A stretch of 46,060 nt of DNA from Comamonadaceae bacterium (GCA_027483665.1 JAIXUC010000035.1:1-46060), one strand, 5' to 3'. Counted from the first letter of the stretch, positions 1 to 9,708 are shown. The notes: generated by a model not told the origin, from the letters alone. Program-made: numbers and translations.

Positions 1-45
1 GCCCCAAGGCAACGGGGTCGCGGACTCGGGGTCGCCTTTTCTTTC

Positions 46-79
46 CCCTCTTTCTTTTGGCGACGCAAAAGAAAGAGGG
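46..79. repeat. Intergenic perfect hairpin (14-bp arms)
   Basis: Arms 46-59 and 66-79 are perfectly complementary around a 6-nt loop and consist of a pyrimidine-rich CTTTCTTTTG-type arm and its complement. The hairpin lies downstream of the minus-strand FKBP gene, with no U-tract after it on either strand, so a simple intrinsic terminator is unlikely. A dispersed intergenic repeat or a transcript-end stabilising structure is more plausible. The first 45 bases hold only short GGGGTCG-type direct repeats. Confidence 0.6.
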
Positions 80-142
80 TCGCCCGCCGGGGCGAGACCC
101 GGCCAAGCCCCTCTCCGGCCAGGAGACATCAGCCCTCCGGCA

Positions 143-201
143 AGGAGAAAGAGCCCTCAGCAGGAGAAAGAGCCCTCAGCAGGAGAAAGAGCCCTCCGCC
201 A
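143..201. repeat. 19-bp tandem repeat, three copies
   Basis: Units at 143-161 and 162-180 are identical (AGGAGAAAGAGCCCTCAGC). A third unit at 181-201 diverges at its 3' end, and a degenerate copy precedes the array at 121-142. The array lies just past the 3' end of the FKBP gene. A plus-strand reading frame crosses it but resembles no protein family, so I treat the region as non-coding. Confidence 0.75.
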
Positions 202-215
202 AGGAGAGAAAAAAC

Positions 216-566
216 CTACCTGATGGCCAACAACTCCACCTCAAACACCAAAGTGGCATTGGGCGGAATCACGCCGCCCGCACCACGCGCGCCATAGCCC
301 AGGTCTGGCGGGATGGTCAGGGTGCGTTTTCCGCCGACTTGCATACCGGCCACGCCTTCGTCCCAGCCGCGGATGACCATGCCTGCGCCCAGCTCGAAAT
401 TGAAGGGTGAGCGGCGGTCCAGGCTGGAGTCGAACTTGGCGCCGCGCACGCCTTGGTCAAACAGCCAGCCGGTGTAGTGAACCGACACTTGGTGGCCGGC
501 CTTTGCCGTGTCGCCGCTGCCGGTTTGGGTGTCTTCGATGCGCAATCCAGAGGGGGTGGTGGTCAT
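216..566 (-). CDS. FKBP-type peptidyl-prolyl cis-trans isomerase
   Basis: This is a single-domain FKBP of 116 residues that catalyses cis-trans isomerisation of Xaa-Pro bonds. It has no signal peptide, so it is probably cytoplasmic. Visible family residues include Y31 (VHYTGW), F45-D46 (KFDSS), V64-I65 and W68 (VIRGWDEG), and Y91 in LGYGARG followed by the [14 protein letters not shown] end strand. Length and sequence match single-domain beta-proteobacterial FKBPs of about 110-115 residues. I chose the ATG at 566; a TTG at 590 would add eight residues outside the conserved domain. Neither start has a clear Shine-Dalgarno. The short loop after the first strand ([13 protein letters not shown]) is a few residues longer than usual. 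Confidence 0.93.
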   Translation of the reverse strand: MTTTPSGLRIEDTQTGSGDTAKAGHQVSVHYTGWLFDQGVRGAKFDSSLDRRSPFNFELGAGMVIRGWDEGVAGMQVGGKRTLTIPPDLGYGARGAGGVIPPNATLVFEVELLAIR

Positions 567-647
567 GGGGTTGGTTGGAGGTGAATTCAAAAGAGCGCGG
601 AGGGCACCAAGGTGCTTGGCGCAGCCGGAGTATGGCCAAACGCTGGT

Positions 648-1763
648 TCAGCCCCAAACCTCTTGAGCGGTTTCCACCACCAGCCGCAGCTTGGCGCGTT
701 GCGCTTCCACCGCGATGTTGTTGCCGTGCACCGTGCTGGAAAAGCCGCACTGCGGCGACAGGGCCAACTGCTCCAGCGGCGCATATTGGGCAGCTTGGTC
801 GATGCGGCGCTTGAGATCGTCTTTGGACTCCATCTCCCCGAACTTGGTGGTCACCAGCCCCAGCACCACGGTCTTGCCTTTGGGCAGGTGCCGCAGCGGC
901 TTGAAGTCGCCCGAGCGGTCGTCGTCGTACTCGAGGAAATAGGCGTCGAGGTCCATTTCCGATAGCAGCGCTTCGGCCACCGGCTCGTAGTTGCCAGCCG
1001 CTGCGTGCGTGCTCTTGAAGTTGCCCCGGCACAGGTGCATCGCCAGCAGCATGCCGGGCGGCTTTTGCGCCACGACGCGGTTGATGAAGTGGGCGTAGCG
1101 GTGCGGCAGTTCGTTCGGGTCGTCGCCGCGTTGGCGGGCTGCCTCGCGCATTTTTTCGTCGCACAAGTAGGCCAAATTGGTGTCGTCCATCTGCACGTAG
1201 CGGCAACCTGCCGCGTAGAGCGAGCGCAGTTCGTCGCCGTAGGCTTCGGCCACGTCTTCGTAAAAGGCGGGCTCCAGCTCGGGGTAGGCCTCGCGGCTGA
1301 TACCGGCGCGCCCGCCCCGAAAGTGCAGCATGGTGGGCGAGGGGATGGTGACTTTGGGCGTGTTGCCAGCGGCCACCTGGGAGGCGAGGAATTCGTAGTC
1401 GGCGCGCTGGATGTCGCGCACATGCCGCACTTTGTCGACCACGCGCATCACCGGCGGTGCCAACTCTTGCGTGCCATCTGGCTTGACGATGGTCACGGGC
1501 ACATCCGTCTTCACGCCGCCGAGTTGGTCGAGGAAGTCGATGTGGAAGTAGGTACGGCGGAACTCACCGTCGGTGATCGACTTCAAGCCCACGCTTTGCT
1601 GGAACTGCACGATCTCGGCGATGGCTTTGTCTTCCACTTGGCGCAGCGCCTCGGCGCTGATGATTCCTTTGGCCTTTTGCTCGCGGGCTTCGAGCAGGTA
1701 GGCCGGGCGCAGGAAGCTGCCGACATGGTCGAAGCGGGCGGGCAGTCGGGGGGTGGCGGTCAT
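648..1763 (-). CDS. MetE C-terminal-domain-like methyltransferase
   Basis: This 371-residue protein corresponds to the catalytic (C-terminal) half of cobalamin-independent methionine synthase without the N-terminal half. The family transfers a methyl group to a thiol such as homocysteine using a zinc centre. The expected zinc ligands are visible: H and C in MHLCRGN, E in the FLEYD segment, and C in SPQCGF. The DGEF and MDDTN segments of the barrel are also present. The ATG at 1763 is preceded by a GGAGA ribosome site and fits the family start (RFDHVGSFLRP). An upstream TTG would add a low-complexity His-Pro stretch translated from a hexanucleotide repeat and is unlikely. The gene follows the LysR gene on the same strand. 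Its methyl donor and acceptor cannot be told from sequence; a link to O-demethylation of aromatic acids is only a guess. Confidence 0.88.
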   Translation of the reverse strand: MTATPRLPARFDHVGSFLRPAYLLEAREQKAKGIISAEALRQVEDKAIAEIVQFQQSVGLKSITDGEFRRTYFHIDFLDQLGGVKTDVPVTIVKPDGTQELAPPVMRVVDKVRHVRDIQRADYEFLASQVAAGNTPKVTIPSPTMLHFRGGRAGISREAYPELEPAFYEDVAEAYGDELRSLYAAGCRYVQMDDTNLAYLCDEKMREAARQRGDDPNELPHRYAHFINRVVAQKPPGMLLAMHLCRGNFKSTHAAAGNYEPVAEALLSEMDLDAYFLEYDDDRSGDFKPLRHLPKGKTVVLGLVTTKFGEMESKDDLKRRIDQAAQYAPLEQLALSPQCGFSSTVHGNNIAVEAQRAKLRLVVETAQEVWG

Positions 1764-1791
1764 CACGGTCTCCGGTGGGGCTTGTGGTTGT

Positions 1792-1815
1792 GGGTGCGGG
1801 TGCGGGTGCGGGTGC
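1792..1815. repeat. Hexanucleotide tandem repeat (GGGTGC) x4
   Basis: Four perfect copies of GGGTGC lie between the LysR stop codon and the start of the MetE-like gene, about 30 bases upstream of its ATG on the minus strand. The repeat could change length by slippage and alter the spacing of the leader, but no functional evidence is visible. Confidence 0.8.
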
Positions 1816-1872
1816 TGCGGATGGGTCTGTCCGCGCAGTCTGGGGTGGATGCTAAGCGCTGGCACGCGCCAT

Positions 1873-2799
1873 CTAGCGGGCGATGTGACCGCTGGCCGTT
1901 CCTCCATGCGCCAGCCGCTCCAGCGCCACTTCTTGCAGCAATTCCAGCATGGCGCGCTGGGTGAGGGTGGCCGGGCGCTGCGCGCTCACCGCCACTGACA
2001 TGGGGATGTGCAGGCCCGGCGCTTGCAACGGCTGCAGCACGAACTGTGCGGGCGCAGCGCTGTGCAGCACGGCGTGGCGCGGCAGGACGGCGCAACCGGC
2101 GCCATCGGCCACCAAATCGAGGATGGCCGATACGCCATCGATCTCCAAGACCACCTTCAAGCGCAGCCCAGCGCGCGCCACCGACTGCTCCAGCCACATG
2201 CGGATGGCGTTGGGGCGGCTGGGCACCACCAAGGGCAGGGCGGCCAAGTCGGCCATGCTCAGTTCAGCGGCCAGCGCATCAGCGCCGCGCTGGCGCACCA
2301 CCACCAGCTCTTCCATGACCAGCGGGCGAATGTCCAGCTCTGCTGCAGCGTCGGCGTTGTAGAGCACTGCGATATCCAGGCGACCGCTTTGCAGGCCCTG
2401 TTGCAGCGTGGCGGTCAGCCCTTCGCTCACCGACAACTGCGCTTGCGGCATGCGCTGGCGGAAGGCGCGGGTGAGTGGCACGGTCAGCATGCGCGCCACG
2501 CTTGGCGGCATGCCCACGGCCACGCGCCCGGCCAACGAGCCGCGCACACGGCCCAGCTCTTCGTGGGCACGGGCCACTTGGTGCAGGATGCCGCGCGCGT
2601 GCTCCAGCATCAGCTTGCCGGCCTCTGTGGTGCTCGCTCCACGGCCGTTGCGCACCAACAGGTTTTGCCGCAACTCCACTTCCAGCAAGCGCACCTGCCG
2701 GCTCAGCGCAGGCTGCGCCACCGACAGGGCCTGCGCTGCACGGGTGAAGCTGCCCAGCTCGGCGACGCGCACAAAGTATTCGAGTTGCTTGAGATCCAT
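1873..2799 (-). CDS. LysR-family transcriptional regulator
   Basis: This is a 308-residue LysR-type regulator. The N-terminal winged helix-turn-helix (about residues 1-60) shows the family signature: MDLKQLEYFVRV, then SFTRAAQALSVAQPALSRQV, then LLVRNGRGASTTEAG. A type-2 periplasmic-binding-fold effector domain fills residues 90-300. I chose the ATG at 2799 because the family consistently starts at MDLKQL; a TTG five codons upstream is possible. The gene diverges from the protocatechuate meta-cleavage operon, the usual arrangement for its activator, for example PmdR or LigR. The effector is therefore probably protocatechuate or a pathway intermediate, but this is inferred from position. It also precedes the MetE-like gene on the same strand. 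Confidence 0.93.
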   Translation of the reverse strand: MDLKQLEYFVRVAELGSFTRAAQALSVAQPALSRQVRLLEVELRQNLLVRNGRGASTTEAGKLMLEHARGILHQVARAHEELGRVRGSLAGRVAVGMPPSVARMLTVPLTRAFRQRMPQAQLSVSEGLTATLQQGLQSGRLDIAVLYNADAAAELDIRPLVMEELVVVRQRGADALAAELSMADLAALPLVVPSRPNAIRMWLEQSVARAGLRLKVVLEIDGVSAILDLVADGAGCAVLPRHAVLHSAAPAQFVLQPLQAPGLHIPMSVAVSAQRPATLTQRAMLELLQEVALERLAHGGTASGHIAR

Positions 2800-2820
2800 G
2801 GTGTGTTCGAGCAAAGACGC

Positions 2821-2854
2821 AGGGTTAACCCTTAATTCTGGGTATGCCTATGCC
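2821..2854. promoter_or_regulatory. Candidate LysR operator in the divergent intergenic region
   Basis: A perfect 12-bp palindrome (AGGGTTAACCCT, 2821-2832) is followed by a tandem TATGCC pair (2843-2854). It sits in the roughly 100-bp gap between the divergent LysR gene and the catabolic operon, where an autorepressing LysR activator would normally bind. No convincing -35/-10 pair for the operon is visible. Assignment as an operator rests on symmetry and position only. Confidence 0.35.
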
Positions 2855-2900
2855 ATTTTGCGATAACTGATGGTGCGCCTTCTTGCTGTTTGTTGATCTG

Positions 2901-3659
2901 ATGGCTTCAGACAATGCAGACATGACTGCAGCAGCTGCCCACTCATCAGCCGCCGAGGCCGAGAGCTTCGCTGGGGTCCGCTTGCGTGGTTTGTCTTCGA
3001 TGGCCACGCGCGGGCTGTTGGCCGCTTTGGCGCCTCTGTGCGCGCCCGGCGTCGGCACGGCCTTGGATGTGGAGTCTTTGGGCGGGGTGGATGTGTTGCG
3101 ACGGGTGCAGGCAGGTGATCCGGTCGACCTGGTTTTTTTGGCATCGGATGCGATCGATCGTTTGTTGTCCAGTGGGCACTTGCAAGAAGGCAGCCGCGTG
3201 GATTTGGTGCGCTCTGAAGTGGCTGTCGCTGTGCCTGAGGGGGCTGCTTGGCCCGATTTACGCAGTGAATCGGCTTTGCGCGAGGCGGTGTTGGCCGCGC
3301 CCACGGTGTCTTACTCCACCGGGCCCAGCGGCGTGGCGGTGCAAGCCTTGTTCGAGCGTTGGGGCATGGGCGCGGTCATGAAAGCCCGCACGGTGGTCGC
3401 GCCGCCGGGCGTGCCGGTGGCGGCGCTCTTGGCCAGCGGGCAGGCGGCCCTGGGCTTTCAGCAACTCGCCGAGCTGATGGGCGAGCCGGGCATACAGGTC
3501 GCCGGGCTGATGCCGCCGGAGGTTCGCATCACCACGGTTTTTTCAGGGGCGGTTGGCATCCACACGGCACAGGCCGATGCTGCGCGCCAAGTGCTGACTT
3601 TTTTGGCCTCTGAGGGCTTGACTGACGTCAAGCGCCAGCATGGCATGGACCCGGTCTGA
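2901..3659 (+). CDS. Substrate-binding-domain protein without signal peptide (ModA-like fold)
   Basis: This 252-residue protein resembles type-2 periplasmic binding proteins of the molybdate-binding (ModA) kind. It has GLSSMATRGLLAALAP near the N-terminus, then VDLVFLASDAIDRLL, then PTVSYSTGPSGVAVQALFERWG, and an ALGFQQLAELM stretch. Unlike a transporter component it has no hydrophobic signal sequence and no adjacent permease or ATPase. It is the first gene of the protocatechuate operon, 50 bases before pmdE. Start choice is weak: ATG 2901 is used, but TTG 2883 or ATG 2922 are possible, and the family domain begins only near residue 30. The role is unknown; a cytoplasmic ligand-binding or isomerase-like function in the pathway is speculative. 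Confidence 0.8.
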   Translation: MASDNADMTAAAAHSSAAEAESFAGVRLRGLSSMATRGLLAALAPLCAPGVGTALDVESLGGVDVLRRVQAGDPVDLVFLASDAIDRLLSSGHLQEGSRVDLVRSEVAVAVPEGAAWPDLRSESALREAVLAAPTVSYSTGPSGVAVQALFERWGMGAVMKARTVVAPPGVPVAALLASGQAALGFQQLAELMGEPGIQVAGLMPPEVRITTVFSGAVGIHTAQADAARQVLTFLASEGLTDVKRQHGMDPV

Positions 3660-3709
3660 GCGGCCCACACCACACAACACCGCAGCCATTCGCCAAACAG
3701 GAACTCTGC

Positions 3710-4738
3710 ATGATCATCGACGTCCACGGCCACTACACCACCGCCCCCAAGGCGCTGGAAGCCTGGCGCAACCAGCAGATCGCGGGCATTACAGACCCAG
3801 CGCTCAAGCCCCGAGTGGCCGACCTGCGCATTTCTGACGACGAGCTGCGCGAGAGCATCGAGGCCAACCAACTCGCCAAGATGCGCGAGCGCGGCAGCGA
3901 CCTCACCATCTTCAGCCCGCGCGCCAGCTTCATGGCGCACCACATCGGCGACTTCGAGGTCTCCAGCACCTGGGCTGCCATCTGCAACGAGCTGTGCCAT
4001 CGCGTGAGCCAGCTCTTTCCAGACCACTTCATTGGAGCGGCCATGCTGCCGCAGTCGCCCGGCGTGGACCCGCGAAGCTGCATCCCAGAGCTGGAGCGCT
4101 GCGTGCGCGACTATGGCTTTGTCGGCATCAACCTCAACCCCGACCCCTCCGGCGGCCACTGGACCAGCCCGCCGCTGTCTGACCGGCACTGGTACCCGCT
4201 GTACGAGAAGATGGTGCAGCACGACATCCCGGCCATGATTCATGTGAGCACCAGCTGCAACGCCTGCTTTCACACCACAGGCGCGCACTACCTGAACGCC
4301 GACACAACAGCCTTCATGCAGTGCCTCACGTCCGAGCTGTTCAAGGACTTTCCGACGCTGAAGTTCCTCATCCCGCACGGCGGCGGCGCAGTGCCTTACC
4401 ACTGGGGGCGCTTTCGTGGTTTGGCGCAGGAGCTGAAAAAGCCCTTGCTGGAAGAGCACCTGCTCAAGAACATCTTCTTTGACACCTGCGTCTACCACCA
4501 GCCGGGCATCGACTTGCTGACCCAAGTGATTCCGGTGGAAAACATCTTGTTTGCCAGCGAAATGATTGGCGCGGTGCGCGGCATCGACCCGCAGACCGGC
4601 CACTATTACGACGACACCAAGCGCTACATCGAAGCCACTGCGAACCTGAGCGATGCCGAGCGGCACTTGGTGTACGAGGGCAATGCGCGGCGCGTGTTCA
4701 GCAGGCTGGACGCATCCCTCAAAGCCAAGGGGAAATGA
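3710..4738 (+). CDS. pmdE: 4-oxalomesaconate hydratase (amidohydrolase superfamily)
   Basis: This 342-residue cytoplasmic enzyme adds water to 4-oxalomesaconate to give 4-carboxy-4-hydroxy-2-oxoadipate. It belongs to the LigJ/PmdE type, a zinc-dependent member of the amidohydrolase superfamily. The N-terminal HxH metal motif is at residues 6-8 (DVHGHY). Other barrel motifs are IHVST, IPHGGG and the FASEMIGA strand, followed by a GNARRVF C-terminus typical of ACMSD-like amidohydrolases. Length equals that of known LigJ proteins (about 341). A CAGGAA ribosome site precedes ATG 3710. Its stop lies one base before the pmdF start, so the two are probably translationally coupled. The order E-F-D-A-B matches the Comamonas pmd operon. 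Confidence 0.93.
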   Translation: MIIDVHGHYTTAPKALEAWRNQQIAGITDPALKPRVADLRISDDELRESIEANQLAKMRERGSDLTIFSPRASFMAHHIGDFEVSSTWAAICNELCHRVSQLFPDHFIGAAMLPQSPGVDPRSCIPELERCVRDYGFVGINLNPDPSGGHWTSPPLSDRHWYPLYEKMVQHDIPAMIHVSTSCNACFHTTGAHYLNADTTAFMQCLTSELFKDFPTLKFLIPHGGGAVPYHWGRFRGLAQELKKPLLEEHLLKNIFFDTCVYHQPGIDLLTQVIPVENILFASEMIGAVRGIDPQTGHYYDDTKRYIEATANLSDAERHLVYEGNARRVFSRLDASLKAKGK

Positions 4739-4739
4739 C

Positions 4740-5423
4740 ATGCACGAACTGGGCGTGGTCTACCGCAACATCCAGCGCGCAGAGCGCGCTGCCACCGACC
4801 GGCTGGCCGCATTTGGCGCATCCACGGTTCACGAAGCCATGGGCCGCGTGGGCCTCATGAAGCCCTACATGCGGCCCATCTACCCAGGCGCGCAGGTCTC
4901 AGGCACAGCGGTCACGGTGCTGTTGCAGCCCGGTGACAACTGGATGCTGCATGTGGTGGCCGAGCAGATTCAGCCGGGCGACATCGTGGTGGCAGCCCTC
5001 ACTGCCGACAACACCGACGGTTTTTTTGGTGACCTCCTGGCCACGTCTTTCCAGGCCCGCGGTGCCTGCGCGCTGGTCATCGACGGCGGCGTGCGCGATG
5101 TGAAAACGCTCACCGAGATGCGCTTCCCGGTGTGGAGCCGCGCCATCAGCAGCAAAGGCTGCGTGAAGGCCACGCTGGGCTCGGTGAACATTCCGGTGGT
5201 GTGCGCTGGCATGTCGGTGCAACCCGGCGACGCGGTGGTGGCTGATGATGATGGCGTGGTGGTGGTCCCAGCGGCGCAGGTGGTCCAAGTGGCCGAAGCC
5301 GCTGCAGCCCGCGAAGCCAACGAAGCCGCCAAGCGCGCCAAGCTGGCCTCCGGTGTGCTGGGGCTGGACATGTACAGCATGCGCGAGCCGCTGCAAAAAG
5401 CCGGCTTGCGCTACATCGACTGA
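4740..5423 (+). CDS. pmdF: 4-carboxy-4-hydroxy-2-oxoadipate aldolase / oxaloacetate decarboxylase
   Basis: This 227-residue class II aldolase of the HMG/CHA aldolase (RraA-like) family cleaves 4-carboxy-4-hydroxy-2-oxoadipate to pyruvate and oxaloacetate, the last step of protocatechuate 4,5-cleavage; family members also decarboxylate oxaloacetate. The diagnostic D-x20-R-D motif is present as D98, R119 and D120, within the segments FFGDLL and DGGVRD. Length equals the family norm. ATG 4740 is preceded by AAGGGGA inside the end of pmdE. Four bases separate the stop from the pmdD start. The protein is expected to be a cytoplasmic hexamer that needs a divalent cation (family knowledge). Confidence 0.95.
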   Translation: MHELGVVYRNIQRAERAATDRLAAFGASTVHEAMGRVGLMKPYMRPIYPGAQVSGTAVTVLLQPGDNWMLHVVAEQIQPGDIVVAALTADNTDGFFGDLLATSFQARGACALVIDGGVRDVKTLTEMRFPVWSRAISSKGCVKATLGSVNIPVVCAGMSVQPGDAVVADDDGVVVVPAAQVVQVAEAAAAREANEAAKRAKLASGVLGLDMYSMREPLQKAGLRYID

Positions 5424-5427
5424 GCGT

Positions 5428-6433
5428 ATGAACACCGCCTCCACCCTGGCAGAGCAGCCGCTGGCCCGCCCGACCTCCGGCGGCTTCAGCAAAACCGAGG
5501 GCTGGCTCGACTGGTTTGATGGCCCCAGCAAGCCGCGTTTCCAAGTGCCACCCGGCAGCGTCGACGCGCACTGCCACGTGTTCGGGCCAGGCGCGCAATT
5601 TCCTTTTGCGCCTGAGCGCAAATACACGCCTTGTGATGCGAGCGCCGATCAGCTCTTCGCGTTGCGCGACCACTTGGGCTTCGCCCGCAACGTCATCGTG
5701 CAAGCCACTTGCCACGGTGCAGACAACAGCGCCCTGCTGGACGCCTGCCGCTGCGCCGGTGGGCTGGCCCGCGGTGTGGCCACGGTGCGGCGCAGCGTGA
5801 CTGACGAAGCCTTGGCCGACATGCACGCCGCCGGTGTGCGCGGCGTTCGCTTCAACTTCGTGCGCCGCTTGGTGGACTTCACGCCGCGCGACGAACTCAT
5901 GGAAATCGCCGCGCGCATCGCGCCTTTGGGCTGGCACGTGGTCATCTATTTCGAGGCGGTGGACCTGCCCGAGCTGTGGAACTTTTTCACGGCACTTCCC
6001 ACCACGGTCGTTGTTGACCACATGGGCCGCCCGAACGTGGCGCAGCCCATCGACGGCCCGGAGTTCTCGCTGTTCATGCGCTTCATGCGTGAGCACGACA
6101 ACGTCTGGAGCAAGGTCAGCTGCCCGGAGCGCTTGAGCCTGAGCGGCCCAGCTGCTTTGCCGACCGTGGCGGACGTGGCGAGGGGGCAGGGCGGGCAGCA
6201 CAGCGAAGCGCTGGGCGCTTACCGCGACGTGATGCCTTTCGCCCGGCGCGTGGTGGAGGCCTTCCCAGACCGCGTGCTCTGGGGCACCGACTGGCCGCAC
6301 CCCAACTTGAAAGACCACATGCCCGACGACGGCCTGCTGGTCGACTTCATCCCCCACATCGCCACCACGCCAGAGTTGCAGCGCCGGTTGCTGGTGGACA
6401 ACCCCATGCGCCTGTACTGGCCAGAGGAAACCC

Positions 6434-6447
<14 letters not shown>
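5428..6447 (+). CDS. pmdD: 2-pyrone-4,6-dicarboxylate hydrolase
   Basis: This 339-residue amidohydrolase-superfamily lactonase hydrolyses 2-pyrone-4,6-dicarboxylate to 4-oxalomesaconate. Landmarks are DAHCHVFGP near residue 48, RNVIVQATCHG, VRGVRFNFVRRL, VVIYFEA, DHMGRP and the C-terminal WGTDWPHPN with its catalytic aspartate. LigI-type enzymes are about 293 residues, so this one is longer. It has an N-terminal extension of about 20 residues and an extra segment of roughly 15-20 residues after CPERLSLSGP, which includes VADVARGQGG. The active-site motifs are intact, so it is probably functional. The last 14 bases overlap the pmdA start, indicating coupled translation. Confidence 0.94.
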
Positions 6448-7838
<1,391 letters not shown>

Positions 7839-7916
7839 TTGCGCCGATGCGCTGCTGAACTTGCCCGCCTATCCTGATCTGTTATTGCCCTCACCCACCC
7901 ACAGGAGACCTCCCTC

Positions 7917-8987
7917 ATGAAAACCCACTCGACATCACCCGCCCGGTCGCATCGCCGCTCGGCCCTTGGCCACTTGTTGGCCGCTGGCGCACTGGCCGCA
8001 CTGGGCAGCACCGCAGTTCAAGCGCAAGAAGTCACGCTCAAGTTCCACCACATCTGGAACACGCAAGCCATGGCTTCGGTGAACGTCATCACGCCTTGGT
8101 GCGACAAGATCGCAGCCGAGTCCAGCAACCGCATGAAGTGCCAGATCTTGCCCGCCATGTCCGGCGGCGGCACGCCACCGCAACTGGTGGACCGCGTGAA
8201 GGACGGCGTGGACGATGTGGTCATCACCCTGCCGGGCTACACCGCTGGCCGCTTCCCCACCACTGAAGTGTTCGAGTTGCCCTTCATGACCAACTCTGCC
8301 GAAGGTGGTGCCCGCGCCACCTGGGACTACATGCAGAAATACTCGCTCAAAGAGTTCCCTGGCACCAAGCTGTTGGCGACTTGGGTACACGATGAGGGCT
8401 ACGTCCACACCAAAGACCGCCAAATCAAAACCCTGGCCGACTTCAAGGGCCTCAAGATGCGCGCGCCCACACGCCAAACCAACAAGCTACTGGCGGCGCT
8501 CGGTGCAACGCCCGTGGGCATGCCGCTGCCAGCCATTCCAGACGCAGTGAGCAAGGGCACGATCGATGGCTTCATGCTGCCTTGGGAAGTCATGCCTTCG
8601 CTCAAGCTGCAAGAGATGGTGAAGTTCCACACCGAGACCGACCCAGCCCGCCCAGCGCTCTACAGCGCGGTGTTCATCTTTGCCATGAACGAGGCCAAGT
8701 ACAACAGCCTGCCAGCCGATTTGAAGGCCGTGATCGACCGCAACAGCGGCGCTGGCCTGTCCCAGCAGATCGGCAAGGTGTGGGACAACAGCCAAGCTGC
8801 TGGTCGTGCCGCTGCACGCGCTGCCAACAACACCTTCTACACCTTGCCCAATTCCGAATTGGACAATTGGGTGAAGGCCTCGGCTGGCCTCTTCGACGAG
8901 TGGACCGCCGACATGGACAAGCGCGGCCTCAACGGCAAGGCCATGCTGCAAGAAGCACGTGACCTGCTGGTGAAGTACCGGCGCTGA
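7917..8987 (+). CDS. dctP: TRAP transporter substrate-binding protein (DctP family)
   Basis: This 356-residue periplasmic solute receptor belongs to a TRAP transporter, which imports organic acids with a sodium or proton gradient. It has an N-terminal signal sequence with an RR pair, a hydrophobic core LLAAGALAALGS and a likely cleavage after VQA. DctP-family landmarks follow: VTLKFHHIWN, LVDRVKDGVDDVVITLPGYTAGRFP, LPFMTNSAEGG, KGLKMRAPTRQTNKLLAALGATPVGMP (split by the conserved binding arginine) and GTIDGFMLPWEVMP. An AGGAGA ribosome site sits 8 bases before ATG 7917. Lying between pmdB and pmdC, it probably binds protocatechuate or a related aromatic acid; the ligand is inferred from position. 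Confidence 0.93.
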   Translation: MKTHSTSPARSHRRSALGHLLAAGALAALGSTAVQAQEVTLKFHHIWNTQAMASVNVITPWCDKIAAESSNRMKCQILPAMSGGGTPPQLVDRVKDGVDDVVITLPGYTAGRFPTTEVFELPFMTNSAEGGARATWDYMQKYSLKEFPGTKLLATWVHDEGYVHTKDRQIKTLADFKGLKMRAPTRQTNKLLAALGATPVGMPLPAIPDAVSKGTIDGFMLPWEVMPSLKLQEMVKFHTETDPARPALYSAVFIFAMNEAKYNSLPADLKAVIDRNSGAGLSQQIGKVWDNSQAAGRAAARAANNTFYTLPNSELDNWVKASAGLFDEWTADMDKRGLNGKAMLQEARDLLVKYRR

Positions 8988-9014
8988 GGGCTGGGCCACT
9001 GGTCCAGGGCGGCG

Positions 9015-9030
9015 ACCAGCCTGCGCTGGT
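9015..9030 (+). terminator. Possible attenuator hairpin between dctP and dctQ
   Basis: A perfect 6-bp stem with a 4-nt loop (ACCAGC-CTGC-GCTGGT) lies 28 bases after the dctP stop, inside the 157-base gap before dctQ. There is no U-tract. Such a structure could protect the upstream message and give more binding protein than membrane subunits, a common need in TRAP operons. Otherwise the gap holds nothing recognisable. Confidence 0.3.
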
Positions 9031-9144
9031 TTAGCTGCCCTGAGCCGGCTGCTCATAGGCGGGCGGATGCCACTCTGGTGGAAAAGCCGTCCGCGTTTTT
9101 TGGGTGACAAGGCTGGGCGGTGCGCTCAGCGCAACGGAAGCCTT

Positions 9145-9708
9145 ATGGCCTGGATTCTGAAGAAGCTGGCTTGGCTGTTTGCCCTGCTGGGCGGCGCCAC
9201 AGCCTTGGCGGTTGCTGCCATGACCGTGGTGAGCATCATCGGGCGCAACTACGCCTCGAAGCCCATTCAGGGCGATGTGGAGCTGACGCAATTTGGCATT
9301 GCCCTGTGCATCTCGCTGTGCCTGCCCTGGTGCCAATGGGTGCGCGCCAACATCATCGTGGACTTCTTCACCCAAAGGCTCCCTGCATCGGCCAACGCCA
9401 GGCTTGATGCCATGGGCACTTTGCTGCTAGGCACCATGTGTGCGCTCTTGTCGTGGCGCACCGCTGTGGGTGGCTGGTCGGTTTACCAAGCCGGTGAAAC
9501 CTCGATGATCTTGTCTTTGCCCATGTGGTGGGCTTACGTGTCCTTGGCACCCGGCTTGGCGCTGGCCGCGGTGATTGCGCTGTACCAGACGGTTTTGTTG
9601 ATGCTGGGCCGCAACCCCGACCCCGATGCCGTGCTGGAGGTGTCCGTTGAATCCAACGCGGTCGATGGCAGCGGTCAAGCAGCGCACACACCGGAGGCTG
9701 CGCGATGA
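9145..9708 (+). CDS. dctQ: TRAP transporter small permease (DctQ family)
   Basis: This 187-residue integral membrane protein has four predicted membrane segments: about 10-32, 48-66, 88-108 and 128-150. The DctQ signatures are GRNYASKPIQGDVELTQFG and CLPWCQWVRANIIVDFFTQRLP. DctQ pairs with DctM to form the membrane part of the transporter. I chose ATG 9145 (MAWILKKLAW), preceded by GGAAG. An earlier ATG at 9067 would add 26 polar residues unlike the family. The stop overlaps the dctM start by four bases (ATGA), so translation is coupled. Confidence 0.92.
   Translation: MAWILKKLAWLFALLGGATALAVAAMTVVSIIGRNYASKPIQGDVELTQFGIALCISLCLPWCQWVRANIIVDFFTQRLPASANARLDAMGTLLLGTMCALLSWRTAVGGWSVYQAGETSMILSLPMWWAYVSLAPGLALAAVIALYQTVLLMLGRNPDPDAVLEVSVESNAVDGSGQAAHTPEAAR

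Noticed and set aside
57-410. Plus-strand reading frame of 117 codons over the repeats and the FKBP 3' end
   Set aside because: It is made of low-complexity repeat-derived Arg/Glu/Lys text and then runs antisense to the FKBP gene.
3458-4741. Long open frame of 427 codons on the minus strand opposite pmdE
   Set aside because: It is entirely antisense to an unmistakable amidohydrolase gene; its His/Val-rich text with no domain is typical of a high-GC shadow frame.
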